Below, in pieces: positions 38,692 through 47,444 of a stretch of 64,000 bases of DNA (positions are counted from its first letter, which is position 1; each line of letters opens with the position of its first letter). A model generated the notes under the pieces. The model was not told the origin of the DNA. It saw only the letters and a program-made list of their open reading frames with translations, and searched no databases. The translations under genes and the position numbers were made by a program. The stretch is from VYFG01 sp965213885 (GTDB lineage: Bacteria; Pseudomonadota; Gammaproteobacteria; Arenicellales; Poriferihabitantaceae), in contig OZ243919.1 in NCBI GenBank assembly GCA_965213885.1, positions 2,480,001 through 2,544,000 of the forward strand, read 5' to 3'.

Positions 38692-38985
38692 TATAATCGG
38701 CATGGAGACAGTCCTTCGAGCGATGGTCCAGCCACACCGGTCCAATCGGTACAACATGTCCGCCGAATCGACAACCACCACGGCATGCGCCCTGTCGGCA
38801 ACGAGATCGAAAACGGCCGGCTCCCTCATGGCCGGCCCCCGCATCCGGGCCCGCCACCCGGCCCGGGGCCGCGGCTCCGGGCCGGGCAGACCGGTCGCTG
38901 AAGGCCCATGAGCAGGAGAGGCGGCCGAAACCGGTCCGGGGCGGCAGCCGGCAGGCGCCGAAGGCGGCGGCTTGGGCGGCCGGTG
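38692..38985 (+). promoter_or_regulatory. -10-like element with a following gene-free stretch
   Basis: TATAAT at 38692-38697 in GC-rich surroundings. A 69-codon frame from 38702 has low-complexity Arg/Pro/Thr content and no family look. The 361-bp gap 38625-38985 therefore holds a promoter-like signal at most, perhaps giving the DUF1289 gene a long leader or producing a small RNA. Confidence 0.3.
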
Positions 38986-39174
38986 ATGGTGGACAACACT
39001 GTGCCCTCGCCCTGCCTGTCCATCTGCCGTTTCGACGGCAAGCCCTTCTGCATCGGCTGCTACCGCAATGCCGACGAGATCCGGGAATGGATGATCATGT
39101 CCCGTGAACAGAAACTGGCCGTGCTGAAACAGCTGCCGGCCCGGCGCCGCGAAGCCGGGAGATCGCTAGGGTAA
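38986..39174 (+). CDS. DUF1289 small cysteine-rich protein
   Basis: A 62-residue protein with CLSICRFDGKPFCIGCYRN near the start and EIREWMIMSREQKLAVLKQL after it, matching DUF1289 (YdhL-like). The four Cys probably bind metal. Function is unknown for the family. I start at ATG 38986; a start at 38908 would add an Arg/Gly-rich stretch unlike the family. Confidence 0.75.
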   Translation: MVDNTVPSPCLSICRFDGKPFCIGCYRNADEIREWMIMSREQKLAVLKQLPARRREAGRSLG

Positions 39175-39203
39175 CGGGACAAAACATAATACGCGATTGG
39201 TGA

Positions 39204-39518
39204 GTGGTGACTGTTAAAGCCAGAGGTAGTAGGCACCGGCCTGTCCTTCGATATGGGCGCCTGCAGTCCCGCTCGATGCCAGACTATTTGCGGTCGTGGA
39301 TAGAGACCGCCGGTCACGCTGCCGCTTGGACCCCGGAACGCATCTTCTGTGCCTACAGCGACGCCCGAAACGTCGATCACGCCGCCCAGCGCCTGAAAGA
39401 CAAGGACACCAGAATCGTCCGTCTCCGCCCCGCACTCGACGGCCAAGACTGGAACGACATGCTCAGGCGTGAACGCGCCGGAGAACTGCTCGAAACCGAT
39501 GAGCGCACAATCAGATGA
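39204..39518 (+). pseudogene. Toprim-domain (plasmid primase/relaxase type) fragment
   Basis: The frame reads IFCAYSDARNVDHAAQRLKD and then RLRPALDGQDWNDML. This is the end of a toprim/DUF3991-like domain found in plasmid and integrative-element mobilisation or primase proteins, where the family has an acidic FDADxxGD at the first motif; here it is degraded to YSDARNVD. The N-terminal part is absent. It is a relic of a mobile element. Confidence 0.5.
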
Positions 39519-39749
39519 ACTGAATGATGCCCTACCTCAGCCACCGATCTGCGCAAGCCGACCAAACCGGGCGTTCCTAACCAGTAAATATGCGCTCATC
39601 TTGACCACCGCTAACAAGCCGGTTATTTTTACCGCAGATGCTTCTGCAGCAGCCCCGGAATCGTCGACGGAAACTTATGACGCGAGAGATTGAGGCTTAG
39701 GATGAGCGACCTCGCCAATTGCGAAAATTAATAACTGAACGGAGGTGGT

Positions 39750-40229
39750 ATGATGATAACTGGTGACCATCACGTCGCACGACTGCTGAAATCAGAAGTG
39801 AAATACATACTCCTGGCGCTGGCAGTAGTCGTCTACGCACCCGGGGGCATAGCATACGGCAATGATGTAAAAGAATACGAAGGCAACACCATGACCTTCG
39901 AGATCACCAAGCCAACGACAAATGCCGGTTACAATTATCCGGAGAAAGTCCGTTATTCGTACAGTGTAAATGACGGTTCGGCGAAGATTGGATCGGACTA
40001 CAGTGTCCCTGCCGGGAAAACAGGCAAGATCGTTTTTCCGGCAGGCTCGGCAACGGCCGCAAAGATCGAAATGAATTTATTCGAGGATGACCTTGACGAA
40101 GGCAGCGGTGAGACACTGGAATTAGTTCTGACGAGTCCTCAATACGAAGCTGCAAGCGGCATGTATTTGTACGGATTTTATTTGCCTACACTCCTAACCT
40201 TTGATGGATTGATTCTTGATCCCGATTGA
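39750..40229 (+). CDS. Small secreted protein with one Calx-beta domain
   Basis: A 159-residue protein. Residues 1-37 form a signal peptide (hydrophobic core YILLALAVVVYAP, then GGIAYG). The rest is a single Calx-beta-like beta-sandwich: VKEYEGNTMTFEITKP, the SDYSVPAGKTGKIVFPAG segment that mirrors D-Y-x-x-x-x-G-T-x-x-F-x-x-G, and EDDLDEGSGETLELVLTSP. The acidic loops could bind calcium. GGAGGTGG lies 6-13 bases before ATG 39750. Stand-alone single-domain forms are unusual. It sits between mobile-element relics, so recent acquisition or excision from a larger adhesin gene is possible. Confidence 0.7.
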   Translation: MMITGDHHVARLLKSEVKYILLALAVVVYAPGGIAYGNDVKEYEGNTMTFEITKPTTNAGYNYPEKVRYSYSVNDGSAKIGSDYSVPAGKTGKIVFPAGSATAAKIEMNLFEDDLDEGSGETLELVLTSPQYEAASGMYLYGFYLPTLLTFDGLILDPD

Positions 40230-40813
40230 TCAGACCCTGGGTCCTGTTGACAGTTAACGTCCTATCAATGGTTGGTGTGGTTCAAGCAAGACCGGTGAGA
40301 GCTGAGGGGGTTGGTTATGCTGCGACGGGAATTGACGGACGCGCAATGGGAGCGGCTTTTCAAGGCCTTGGTGGACGATCCCGACTTCGAATACCTGATC
40401 GTGGATTCGACCGTCGTGCGGGCAAATCAACATGCCGCCAGGGCATTCGATTTGCCGGAGGATTCCGGATGCAGCGTGGCGGGATCGAGTTCAGAGCCTG
40501 AAGGTCCAGTCTCTATCGTCTGTTTGCAATCGGCACCCCTGGGCCATCCGATCCAGGAAATTGCCAGCCCATTTGAGTAACCGGATTTATGACTGCGCAC
40601 GAGACTTTTGCCACATCTCGTTGCACCAGTTCCAGGATTGCACAATCGATCCGAGTATCAAATACATTGAGATTCTGATCGACAAACAAGGGCAACGATG
40701 CGCCATTCACATCGGGAACCGACCACGACCCGTGGCATAGAACGGCACAGCCGGCCAGGGGGGCAGCGCCGAAGACGCCGCAGCCGGGGAACCCCGGCGG
40801 AACCTGACGGAGC
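40230..40813. other. Relic DNA around an IS5-type remnant
   Basis: Apart from the IS5-like fragment (40317-40580) I see no gene. On the minus strand around 40580-40720 a protein-like stretch (GASLPLFVDQNLNVFDTRID) appears without start or family; I cannot assign it. Confidence 0.4.
40317..40580 (+). pseudogene. IS5-family transposase, internally deleted
   Basis: The frame opens with MLRRELTDAQWERL, the N-terminus of IS5-type transposases, and jumps directly to FKALVDDPDFEYLIVDST and VVRANQHAA, which in complete proteins lies about 75 residues later and includes the first catalytic Asp. Both flanking segments carry a WER motif in intact relatives, so the deletion may have formed between these short repeats. 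After residue 45 the frame loses similarity. Not functional. Confidence 0.7.
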
Positions 40814-42358
40814 CTACCGCGACAGCCGCGGCAGCACAGAAATGTCCCCGACCACCAAGCCACCGGTGATGAGGTCCCGGGCGACACGCAGTTCGTCCGC
40901 CAGGTAGCGGTCCCCGGCCAGCGCCGGGATGCGCTCCCGCAGCATGGCGATGACCTGCCTGAGCGGCGCGCTGGTCTCGAGGGGCGCGCGGAACCCGATC
41001 CCCTGGGCACTGACCAGCAGTTCGATTCCGACGATCTGGGCGAGGTTCCGGTTCATGTCCAAAAGCCGCCTTGCGCCGTGGCACGCCATGGAGACGTGGT
41101 CCTCCTGGTTGGCGCTGGTGGGTGTGGAATCCACGGAACAGGGCGCGGCCTTCTGCTTGTTTTCCGCCATCAGCGCGGCGGCGGTGACCTCCGCCATCAT
41201 GTATCCCGAATTGAGGCCCGGTTCCGGCGACAGGAATGCCGGCAGCCCGTAGTTCAGGGCGGGATCCACCATGGTGGCGATGCGGCGCTCGGTGATGGCG
41301 CCGATTTCCGAGACGGCAAGCGCGATCTGGTCGGCGGCGAACGCCACCGGCTCGGCGTGGAAGTTGCCACCGGACACGATCCTTCCGCCCTCGAGGATCA
41401 CCAGCGGATTGTCCGTCACCGCATTGGCCTCGATTTCCAGGGTGGCGGCCGCATGGCGCAACTGGTCGATGCAGGCGCCCATGACCTGGGGCTGGCAGCG
41501 GAGGCAATAGGGGTCCTGGACCCGGTGGTCGTTTTCCCTGTGGAACTCGCGAATTTCGGAATTCCTGAGCAGCGAGCGAAGGGCGTCCGCCGCGTCGGAC
41601 TGGCCCCGATGCCCGCGCAGGGCGTGGATTTCGGGACCGAACGGCTCCGTGGACGCCATCATTGCATCGCTGGCCATGGCGCCGGTCACCAGTGCGCTGC
41701 AGGCCATCCTCCAGGCGTCCAGGATCCCTGCAAGGGCCAGGGCCGAGGAGACCTGGGTGCCGTTGATGAGTCCCAGCCCCTCCTTGGGTCCGAGGACCAC
41801 GGGCGCCAGGCCAGCCCACTCCAGGGCTCGGCCGGCCGGCATCTCCCGCCCCTCCAGCCTGACCCGCCCCTCGCCCATCATGGCGGCGGTCAGGTGCGCC
41901 AGGGGTGCCAGATCGCCGGACGCCCCCACCGAACCCTGGGCTGGAATGACGGGCAGTATCCCCGCGTTCAGCATGTCCAGGAGCTGCCGGATAATGGACC
42001 AGCGCACGCCGGATGCGCCGCGAGCCAGGGAGTTGATCTTGAGCAGCATCACCAGCCCCACGATCTCGTCGGGCAACGCCTCGCCCACCCCGCAGCAGTG
42101 GGACATGATCAGGTTCCGCTGCAGTGTCACGGTTTCTCCGGCGTCGATCAGGGTGGTGGCCAGCTTGCCGAAACCGGTATTCACGCCATACACCGCGGCT
42201 TCGCCGGTGGCGGCCCGGGCGACGACTTGCGCCGCCCGGTCCACGTCCTCACGGGCCGCGTCGTCCAGGGCAACCGCACCTTGGCTCCGGTAGTGTGATT
42301 CCAGGTCCGCGAGCGTCAGCGTGCCCGGGACCATCTTGAGCGGGTCGGAGGAAATCAT
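40814..42358 (-). CDS. hutH: Histidine ammonia-lyase
   Basis: A 514-residue enzyme converting histidine to urocanate and ammonia. The MIO-forming Ala-Ser-Gly is intact in GSVGASGDLAPL (about 138-149). The active-site Tyr lies in AVYGVNTGFGK, LINGTQ holds the MIO-interacting Asn, QDPYCLRCQPQ holds the second Tyr and an Arg, and the Glu lies in SANQEDHV. Its ATG overlaps the hutF stop codon by four bases (ATGA), so translation is coupled. A longer N-terminal frame reading into hutF is not real. Confidence 0.95.
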   Translation of the reverse strand: MISSDPLKMVPGTLTLADLESHYRSQGAVALDDAAREDVDRAAQVVARAATGEAAVYGVNTGFGKLATTLIDAGETVTLQRNLIMSHCCGVGEALPDEIVGLVMLLKINSLARGASGVRWSIIRQLLDMLNAGILPVIPAQGSVGASGDLAPLAHLTAAMMGEGRVRLEGREMPAGRALEWAGLAPVVLGPKEGLGLINGTQVSSALALAGILDAWRMACSALVTGAMASDAMMASTEPFGPEIHALRGHRGQSDAADALRSLLRNSEIREFHRENDHRVQDPYCLRCQPQVMGACIDQLRHAAATLEIEANAVTDNPLVILEGGRIVSGGNFHAEPVAFAADQIALAVSEIGAITERRIATMVDPALNYGLPAFLSPEPGLNSGYMMAEVTAAALMAENKQKAAPCSVDSTPTSANQEDHVSMACHGARRLLDMNRNLAQIVGIELLVSAQGIGFRAPLETSAPLRQVIAMLRERIPALAGDRYLADELRVARDLITGGLVVGDISVLPRLSR

Positions 42359-43737
42359 TGCGCCAGTTGATGGATGGTTTGCCGAAACCGCTGAAGGACG
42401 TCGATCCGCCCTGGATGGCGGCCATCCCGAACCACCGGCTTGCCAGCGACATAGACATCGGTCAGCGGGTTTACATTGCCCGAAAAGATCCAGCTGTCCA
42501 CCAGCGCACCCTCCTGCCGCCCCGAGGTGCGCGGCAGGTCGGGGTCGAGGACGATGAAATCCGCCCGGGCACCGGGGCGGATGGCGCCGCCGTCGAACCC
42601 GCAGGCCCGGGCACCGCCGAGCGCGCTTCGGACCAGCAGGTTTTCGCCGGTGTGGGGACTGCCGCATCCCGCGCCGGCCAGCAGGTTGCGCCGCCGGTGC
42701 TGCAGCCTCTGTCCGTATTCCAGCCAGCGCAGCTCCTCCACCGGGCTGACGGAGATGTGGCTGTCCGAGCCGATCCCGAAACAGCCGCCGCCGCGGAGGA
42801 AGGTCGGTGCCGGGAATATCCCGTCACCCAGGTTGGCCTCGGTGGTGGGGCAGAGCCCCGCCACCGCGCCGGATTCCGCCACCTTGCCGATTTCCCCGTC
42901 AGTGACGTGAGTGGCATGGACCAGGCACCAGTCCGGTCCGGGGGAAAAATGGTCGTATAGCCATTCCACCGGCCGCCGGCCGCTGAAGGACAGGCACTCG
43001 TCCACTTCCCTCGACTGTTCCGCGATATGGAGATGCACGGGCCGCCGGTCCGGGGTGACGGCCAGGACCGCGCGCAACAGGGATTCGTCCACCGCCCGCA
43101 GCGAATGGGGGGCGATGCCGAGCAGCTGTCCGGGCTCCAGTCCGCGCTCGAGCCCGGCGACGATCTCCAGGAAGCCGTCCGGGTCGTTGATGAACCGCTT
43201 CTGTCCTTCACCCGGCGCTCGGGCGCCGAACCCGCCGTACCGATAGAGCACTGGCAGCGCGGTGAAGCCGATTCCCGTGTCTTCCGCGGCCCGGGCGCAC
43301 TGGAGGGTCATTTCAGCCCGGTCGGCATACGGTCTGCCTGCCAGGTCGTGGTGCAGGTACTGGAACTCGGCGACATGGGTATAACCCGCCTCCAGCATCT
43401 CCAGATAGAGCATTCTGGCGATGTGGTACAACTGGTCGGGCGTGATCCGCGCCAGCATCCCGTACATGGCCCTGCGCCAGGTCCAGAAGGAGTCGTCGCC
43501 GCCGGCAAGCTCCCCCAGTCCGGCCATGGCGCGCTGGTGGGCATGGGAATGGAGATTGGGAATACCGGGCAGCATGACACCGTCCAGCCGTACCGTGTCC
43601 AGGTCCGCGTTCCCGGGCCTGACCCCGCTTCGCACCGTGTCGAAGACGCCACTCCCGTTCACCCGGAATGAGACATCCTCCGCCCAGCCGTCGGCCAGCA
43701 GAACCGATGAACACCAATAGTTTCCTGGCCGGGCCAT
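42355..43737 (-). CDS. hutF: Formimidoylglutamate deiminase
   Basis: A 460-residue amidohydrolase converting N-formimino-glutamate to N-formyl-glutamate and ammonia, in the five-step histidine route. Metal ligands are LHSHAHQRAM (H-x-H), HLHIAEQ, HATHVTD, and an Asp in GIGSDSHISV. I place the start at ATG 43737 (MARPGNYW); the ATG at 43785 would overlap the hutI start. The gene is divergent from hutI across a 46-base gap and is followed by hutH. Confidence 0.92.
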   Translation of the reverse strand: MARPGNYWCSSVLLADGWAEDVSFRVNGSGVFDTVRSGVRPGNADLDTVRLDGVMLPGIPNLHSHAHQRAMAGLGELAGGDDSFWTWRRAMYGMLARITPDQLYHIARMLYLEMLEAGYTHVAEFQYLHHDLAGRPYADRAEMTLQCARAAEDTGIGFTALPVLYRYGGFGARAPGEGQKRFINDPDGFLEIVAGLERGLEPGQLLGIAPHSLRAVDESLLRAVLAVTPDRRPVHLHIAEQSREVDECLSFSGRRPVEWLYDHFSPGPDWCLVHATHVTDGEIGKVAESGAVAGLCPTTEANLGDGIFPAPTFLRGGGCFGIGSDSHISVSPVEELRWLEYGQRLQHRRRNLLAGAGCGSPHTGENLLVRSALGGARACGFDGGAIRPGARADFIVLDPDLPRTSGRQEGALVDSWIFSGNVNPLTDVYVAGKPVVRDGRHPGRIDVLQRFRQTIHQLAQ

Positions 43738-43764
43738 TGTGTGACTTGCTTTAGCGGAGATGGC

Positions 43765-43794
43765 AGTATAGCATACCCAATACATGTATATACA
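43765..43794. promoter_or_regulatory. Divergent hut promoter region with HutC-type operator
   Basis: TGTATATACA (43785-43794) is a palindrome fitting the GT-N-TA-N-AC core bound by HutC-type GntR regulators. A second GTATAGCATAC lies at 43766-43776. Leftward, TATACT (43765-43770, minus) with an extended TGC gives the hutFH -10. Rightward, TTGCTT (43746-43751), 17-bp spacer, TAGCAT (43769-43774) could serve hutI. The palindrome overlaps the hutI start codon, so a bound repressor would block both directions. Confidence 0.6.
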
Positions 43795-45007
43795 ACTCCA
43801 GAACGCCCTGCTCGCCCGGCTGGTTGACGGGGACGACTACCACCTGTTGCCGGGGGGGACCGTGGTGATCGGGGACGGACGCATTGCCTGGGTCGGCCCG
43901 GACGCCGATCTGCCCGCCTGTTACCGCGGGGCGGACCGTCATGACTGCGGCGGACGGCTGCTGACGCCCGGGTTGATCGACTGCCACACCCACCTGGTCT
44001 ACGGCGGCAACCGCGCCGGAGAGTTCGAGCAACGCCTGCAGGGCGTGGGCTACGACGAGATCGCCCGCCGCGGAGGCGGCATCATGGCCACCGTCAGGGC
44101 GACCCGCTCCGCCACCGTGGATGACCTGGTGACGCAGTCCCGGCCGCGTCTCGGGGCGCTGGTCTCGGAAGGCGTCACCACCGTGGAAATCAAGTCCGGC
44201 TACGGGCTCGACCGGGACACGGAAATCCGCATGCTCGAGGCCGCAGGGCGACTCTGCCGGGATACGGGCGTCCGCTGCCAGCGGACCTTCCTGGGCGCCC
44301 ACGCCCTTCCCCCCGAGTTCTCCGGCCGCGCCGACGACTACATCGCCCTCGTGTGCGATGACATGCTGCCGGCGGCGGCGGCGGCGGGCGTGGTGGACGC
44401 GGTGGACGCCTTCTGCGAGCACATTGCCTTCAGTGTCGCGCAGACGGAACGGGTCTTCGGGCGGGCGTCGGATCTGGGCCTTCCGGTAAAATGCCACGCT
44501 GAACAGCTCTCGCACACGGGCGGGGCGGTGATGAGCGCATCCCGGGGCGCACTGTCCGTCGACCACATCGAGTACCTGCCGGCCGAAGACGTCGAACACC
44601 TGGCTGGGGGGAATACCGTGGCCGTGCTGCTGCCCGGCGCGTTCTACATCCTGAAGGAAACGCAGCGCCCGCCCGTGGCAACACTGCGGGAGCATGGCGT
44701 TCCCATGGCGCTCGCCACCGATGCGAACCCGGGCAGCTCCCCCGTGTTTTCGCCGCTGCTGGTCATGAACATGGGCTGCACCCTGTTCGGCCTCACCCCC
44801 CTCGAGGCCCTGGCGGGTTTCACCATTCACGCGGCCAGGGCCCTCGGCCTCTCGGACCGCATCGGCTCCATCGAGCCCGGCAAGGCGGCGGACCTGGCCT
44901 TGTGGGACTGCGGCCATCCGGCGGAACTCAGCTACCATGTCGGCCTCAACCCCTGTGTGGGGGTGGTCCAGGGCGGCCAGTGGCGGAATGGGGAGCCGCA
45001 GGCATGA
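43784..45007 (+). CDS. hutI: Imidazolonepropionase
   Basis: A 407-residue metal-dependent amidohydrolase opening the imidazolone ring to give formimino-glutamate. LIDCHTHLVYGGNRAGEFEQ (about 65-84) holds the first metal His pair and substrate Arg. VDAVDAFCEHIAFS follows, KCHAEQLS holds a metal His, and ATDANPGSSP holds the catalytic Asp. The start codon lies inside the HutC-type operator, and initiation may be leaderless. The stop overlaps the hutC start (ATGA). Confidence 0.94.
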   Translation: MYIQLQNALLARLVDGDDYHLLPGGTVVIGDGRIAWVGPDADLPACYRGADRHDCGGRLLTPGLIDCHTHLVYGGNRAGEFEQRLQGVGYDEIARRGGGIMATVRATRSATVDDLVTQSRPRLGALVSEGVTTVEIKSGYGLDRDTEIRMLEAAGRLCRDTGVRCQRTFLGAHALPPEFSGRADDYIALVCDDMLPAAAAAGVVDAVDAFCEHIAFSVAQTERVFGRASDLGLPVKCHAEQLSHTGGAVMSASRGALSVDHIEYLPAEDVEHLAGGNTVAVLLPGAFYILKETQRPPVATLREHGVPMALATDANPGSSPVFSPLLVMNMGCTLFGLTPLEALAGFTIHAARALGLSDRIGSIEPGKAADLALWDCGHPAELSYHVGLNPCVGVVQGGQWRNGEPQA

Positions 45008-45759
45008 ACCTCGCCGAGCTGCGACACCTGGACAGGAACACCGCGATACCGCTGTACCAGCAGATCAAGCGGAACATCCGCACCAGCATCCGGACCAGGC
45101 AGTGGCGGCCGGGCACCCGGCTGCCGTCGGAAAACGCGCTGGTGCACGGCCTTGGCGTCAGCCGCATGACCGTGCACCGGGCACTGCGTGAGCTGACCCA
45201 GGAAGGCCTGCTCGAGAGAGTGCACGGTCTCGGCACGTTCGTCGCCAAGCCGCCGCGCCACGCCAGCCTGATCACCCTGCAGGACATTGCCGACGAGATC
45301 CGCCAGGCGGGATTCACCCACCACTGCGAAGTGCTCGAACTCGGGACCGTGAAGGCCGACGCCGCCCGGGCCAAGCTGATGGAGGTGGAGCAGGACGACA
45401 GGCTCTTCCGCCTCCTCGTGGTCCACTTCCAGGGCCGCGAGTCCATCCAGGTCGAGGACCGCGTGGTGAGCCCCTTCCTGGCGCCGGAATTCATCCACCA
45501 GGATTTTTCCCGGCATACCGCCACAGAGTACCTCGTCGGCCTGATCAAGCCGGACGAGATGGAACACATCGTCCGGGCGGTGCTGCCGGACCGCCGGACC
45601 GCGCGGCTCCTGAACATGGATCCCGCCGAGCCCTGCCTTCAGCTCAATCGCCGGACCTGGAAGGACGGCAGGATCGTCACCGGCGTCCGCCTGACCTATC
45701 CGGGGTATCGCTACGCCCTGGCGGCACGTTATCAGACCGACCAGTTCACCATCCGCTGA
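45004..45759 (+). CDS. hutC: Histidine utilisation repressor HutC (GntR family)
   Basis: A 251-residue regulator. The N-terminal winged helix-turn-helix (about 14-80) has PLYQQIKRNI, GTRLPSENALVHGLGVSRMT and the wing ERVHGLGTFVA. The UTRA ligand domain (about 95-240) contains FRLLVVHFQGRESIQVEDR, expected to bind urocanate. By family knowledge it represses hut genes until urocanate accumulates. It is translationally coupled to hutI and is followed by hutU. Confidence 0.93.
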   Translation: MNLAELRHLDRNTAIPLYQQIKRNIRTSIRTRQWRPGTRLPSENALVHGLGVSRMTVHRALRELTQEGLLERVHGLGTFVAKPPRHASLITLQDIADEIRQAGFTHHCEVLELGTVKADAARAKLMEVEQDDRLFRLLVVHFQGRESIQVEDRVVSPFLAPEFIHQDFSRHTATEYLVGLIKPDEMEHIVRAVLPDRRTARLLNMDPAEPCLQLNRRTWKDGRIVTGVRLTYPGYRYALAARYQTDQFTIR

Positions 45760-45770
45760 TCCGCCACGCC

Positions 45771-47444
45771 ATGACAAGAACCCGTACCGATCACAATCGA
45801 CGCGTCTCCGCCCCCCGGGGACCCTCCCTGCAGTGCAAGAGCTGGCTCACCGAGGCGGCCTTCCGCATGATCCAAAACAATCTTGATGCCGAGGTGGCGG
45901 AGAATCCGTCGGAGCTGATCGTCTACGGTGGCATGGGCCGCGCCGCCCGGGACTGGGAAAGCTTCGACCGGATTCTGGAGTGCCTGCGGGAACTCGAGGA
46001 TCATCAGACCCTGCTGGTACAGTCCGGCAAGCCGGTGGGGGTTTTCGAAACCCATGCCGATGCACCCCGGGTACTGATCGCGAATTCCAACCTGGTGCCC
46101 GCCTGGGCGAACTGGGACCATTTCAGTGAGCTGGACCGCAAGGGGCTCATGATGTATGGCCAGATGACCGCAGGATCCTGGATCTACATCGGCAGCCAGG
46201 GCATCGTGCAGGGAACCTATGAAACCTTCGCCGAGGCGGGCCGCCAGCACTACGGTGGCAAAACCTCCGGCAGATGGGTGCTGACATCCGGTCTCGGCGG
46301 CATGGGCGGCGCCCAGCCCCTGGCGGCGACCATGGCGGGCTACAGCATTCTCTGCGTGGAATGCGACGAGAGCCGCATCGATTTCAGGCTCCGCACCCGC
46401 TACCTCGACAAGCGCGCCGGCAATCTTGACGAAGCCCTGGCCATGATTCGCAGCGCCTGCGAGTCCGGCGAGGCGGTGTCCGTGGGGCTGCTCGGCAACG
46501 GAGCGGAAATCTTGCCGGAGCTGGTCAGGCGCGGCGTGACGCCGGACCTGGTCACGGACCAGACCTCGGCCCACGACCCGATCAACGGCTATCTGCCGGC
46601 AGGCTGGACCCTTGCCCGGTGGCATTCGGAACGCCGCAAGAATCCGCAGCACGTGGTGGAACAGGCCCGCCGTTCCATGGCCGACCATGTCAATGCCATG
46701 CTCGCATTCCACAAGCAGGGGATTCCCACGGTGGATTACGGCAACAACATCCGCCAGGAAGCCATGCATTACGGAGTGGAGAACGCCTTCGACTTCCCCG
46801 GCTTCGTGCCGGCCTATGTGCGGCCGCTGTTCTGCCGCGGCGTGGGGCCGTTCCGCTGGGTGGCGCTGTCCGGCGATCCGGAGGACATCTACCGGACCGA
46901 TGCCAGGGTCAAGGAAATGGTGCCGGACGATCCCCAGTTGCACCACTGGATCGACATGGCGCAGGAACGCATCCGCTTCCAAGGCCTGCCGGCGCGTATC
47001 TGCTGGGTTGGCCTCGGTATCCGCCACCGGCTGGGCCTGGCATTCAACGAGATGGTCCGGAACGGGGAGCTGAAGGCGCCGGTCGTCATCGGCCGCGACC
47101 ACCTGGATTCCGGCTCCGTGGCCAGCCCCAACCGAGAGACGGAACGGATGATCGACGGTTCCGACGCGGTGTCCGACTGGCCTTTCCTGAATGCCATGCT
47201 GAACACCGCCAGCGGCGCCACCTGGGTGTCGCTTCACCACGGCGGCGGTGTCGGCATGGGTTACTCCCAGCATGCCGGCCTGGTGATCGTCTGTGACGGC
47301 AGCGAAGACGCGGACCGGCGGATCGCGCGGGTCCTGTGGAACGACCCCGCCAGCGGCGTCATGCGGCATGCGGACGCCGGGTACCAGGATGCGCGGCGAT
47401 GCGCCCGGGAGATGGGGCTCAATCTCGGCGCCATCGATCTGTGA
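45771..47444 (+). CDS. hutU: Urocanate hydratase
   Basis: A 557-residue enzyme that hydrates urocanate to imidazolonepropionate using tightly bound NAD as an electrophile. Characteristic stretches are ENPSELIVYGGMGRAARDW, RVLIANSNLVPAW, YGQMTAGSWIYIGSQGIVQG, TSGLGGMGGAQPLA and TDQTSAHDPINGYLPAGW (the conserved Thr-Asp-Gln-Thr block). SLHHGGGVGMGYSQHAG closes the protein. The length is normal. The stop (TGATG) overlaps the following start by one base. Confidence 0.96.
   Translation: MTRTRTDHNRRVSAPRGPSLQCKSWLTEAAFRMIQNNLDAEVAENPSELIVYGGMGRAARDWESFDRILECLRELEDHQTLLVQSGKPVGVFETHADAPRVLIANSNLVPAWANWDHFSELDRKGLMMYGQMTAGSWIYIGSQGIVQGTYETFAEAGRQHYGGKTSGRWVLTSGLGGMGGAQPLAATMAGYSILCVECDESRIDFRLRTRYLDKRAGNLDEALAMIRSACESGEAVSVGLLGNGAEILPELVRRGVTPDLVTDQTSAHDPINGYLPAGWTLARWHSERRKNPQHVVEQARRSMADHVNAMLAFHKQGIPTVDYGNNIRQEAMHYGVENAFDFPGFVPAYVRPLFCRGVGPFRWVALSGDPEDIYRTDARVKEMVPDDPQLHHWIDMAQERIRFQGLPARICWVGLGIRHRLGLAFNEMVRNGELKAPVVIGRDHLDSGSVASPNRETERMIDGSDAVSDWPFLNAMLNTASGATWVSLHHGGGVGMGYSQHAGLVIVCDGSEDADRRIARVLWNDPASGVMRHADAGYQDARRCAREMGLNLGAIDL

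Noticed and set aside
38702..38911. 69-codon frame right after TATAAT
   Set aside because: Thr/Arg/Pro/Ala low complexity, no ribosome site, no family resemblance.
42359..42667. N-terminal extension of hutH
   Set aside because: Overlaps hutF coding sequence; hutH family similarity begins at the ATG overlapping the hutF stop.
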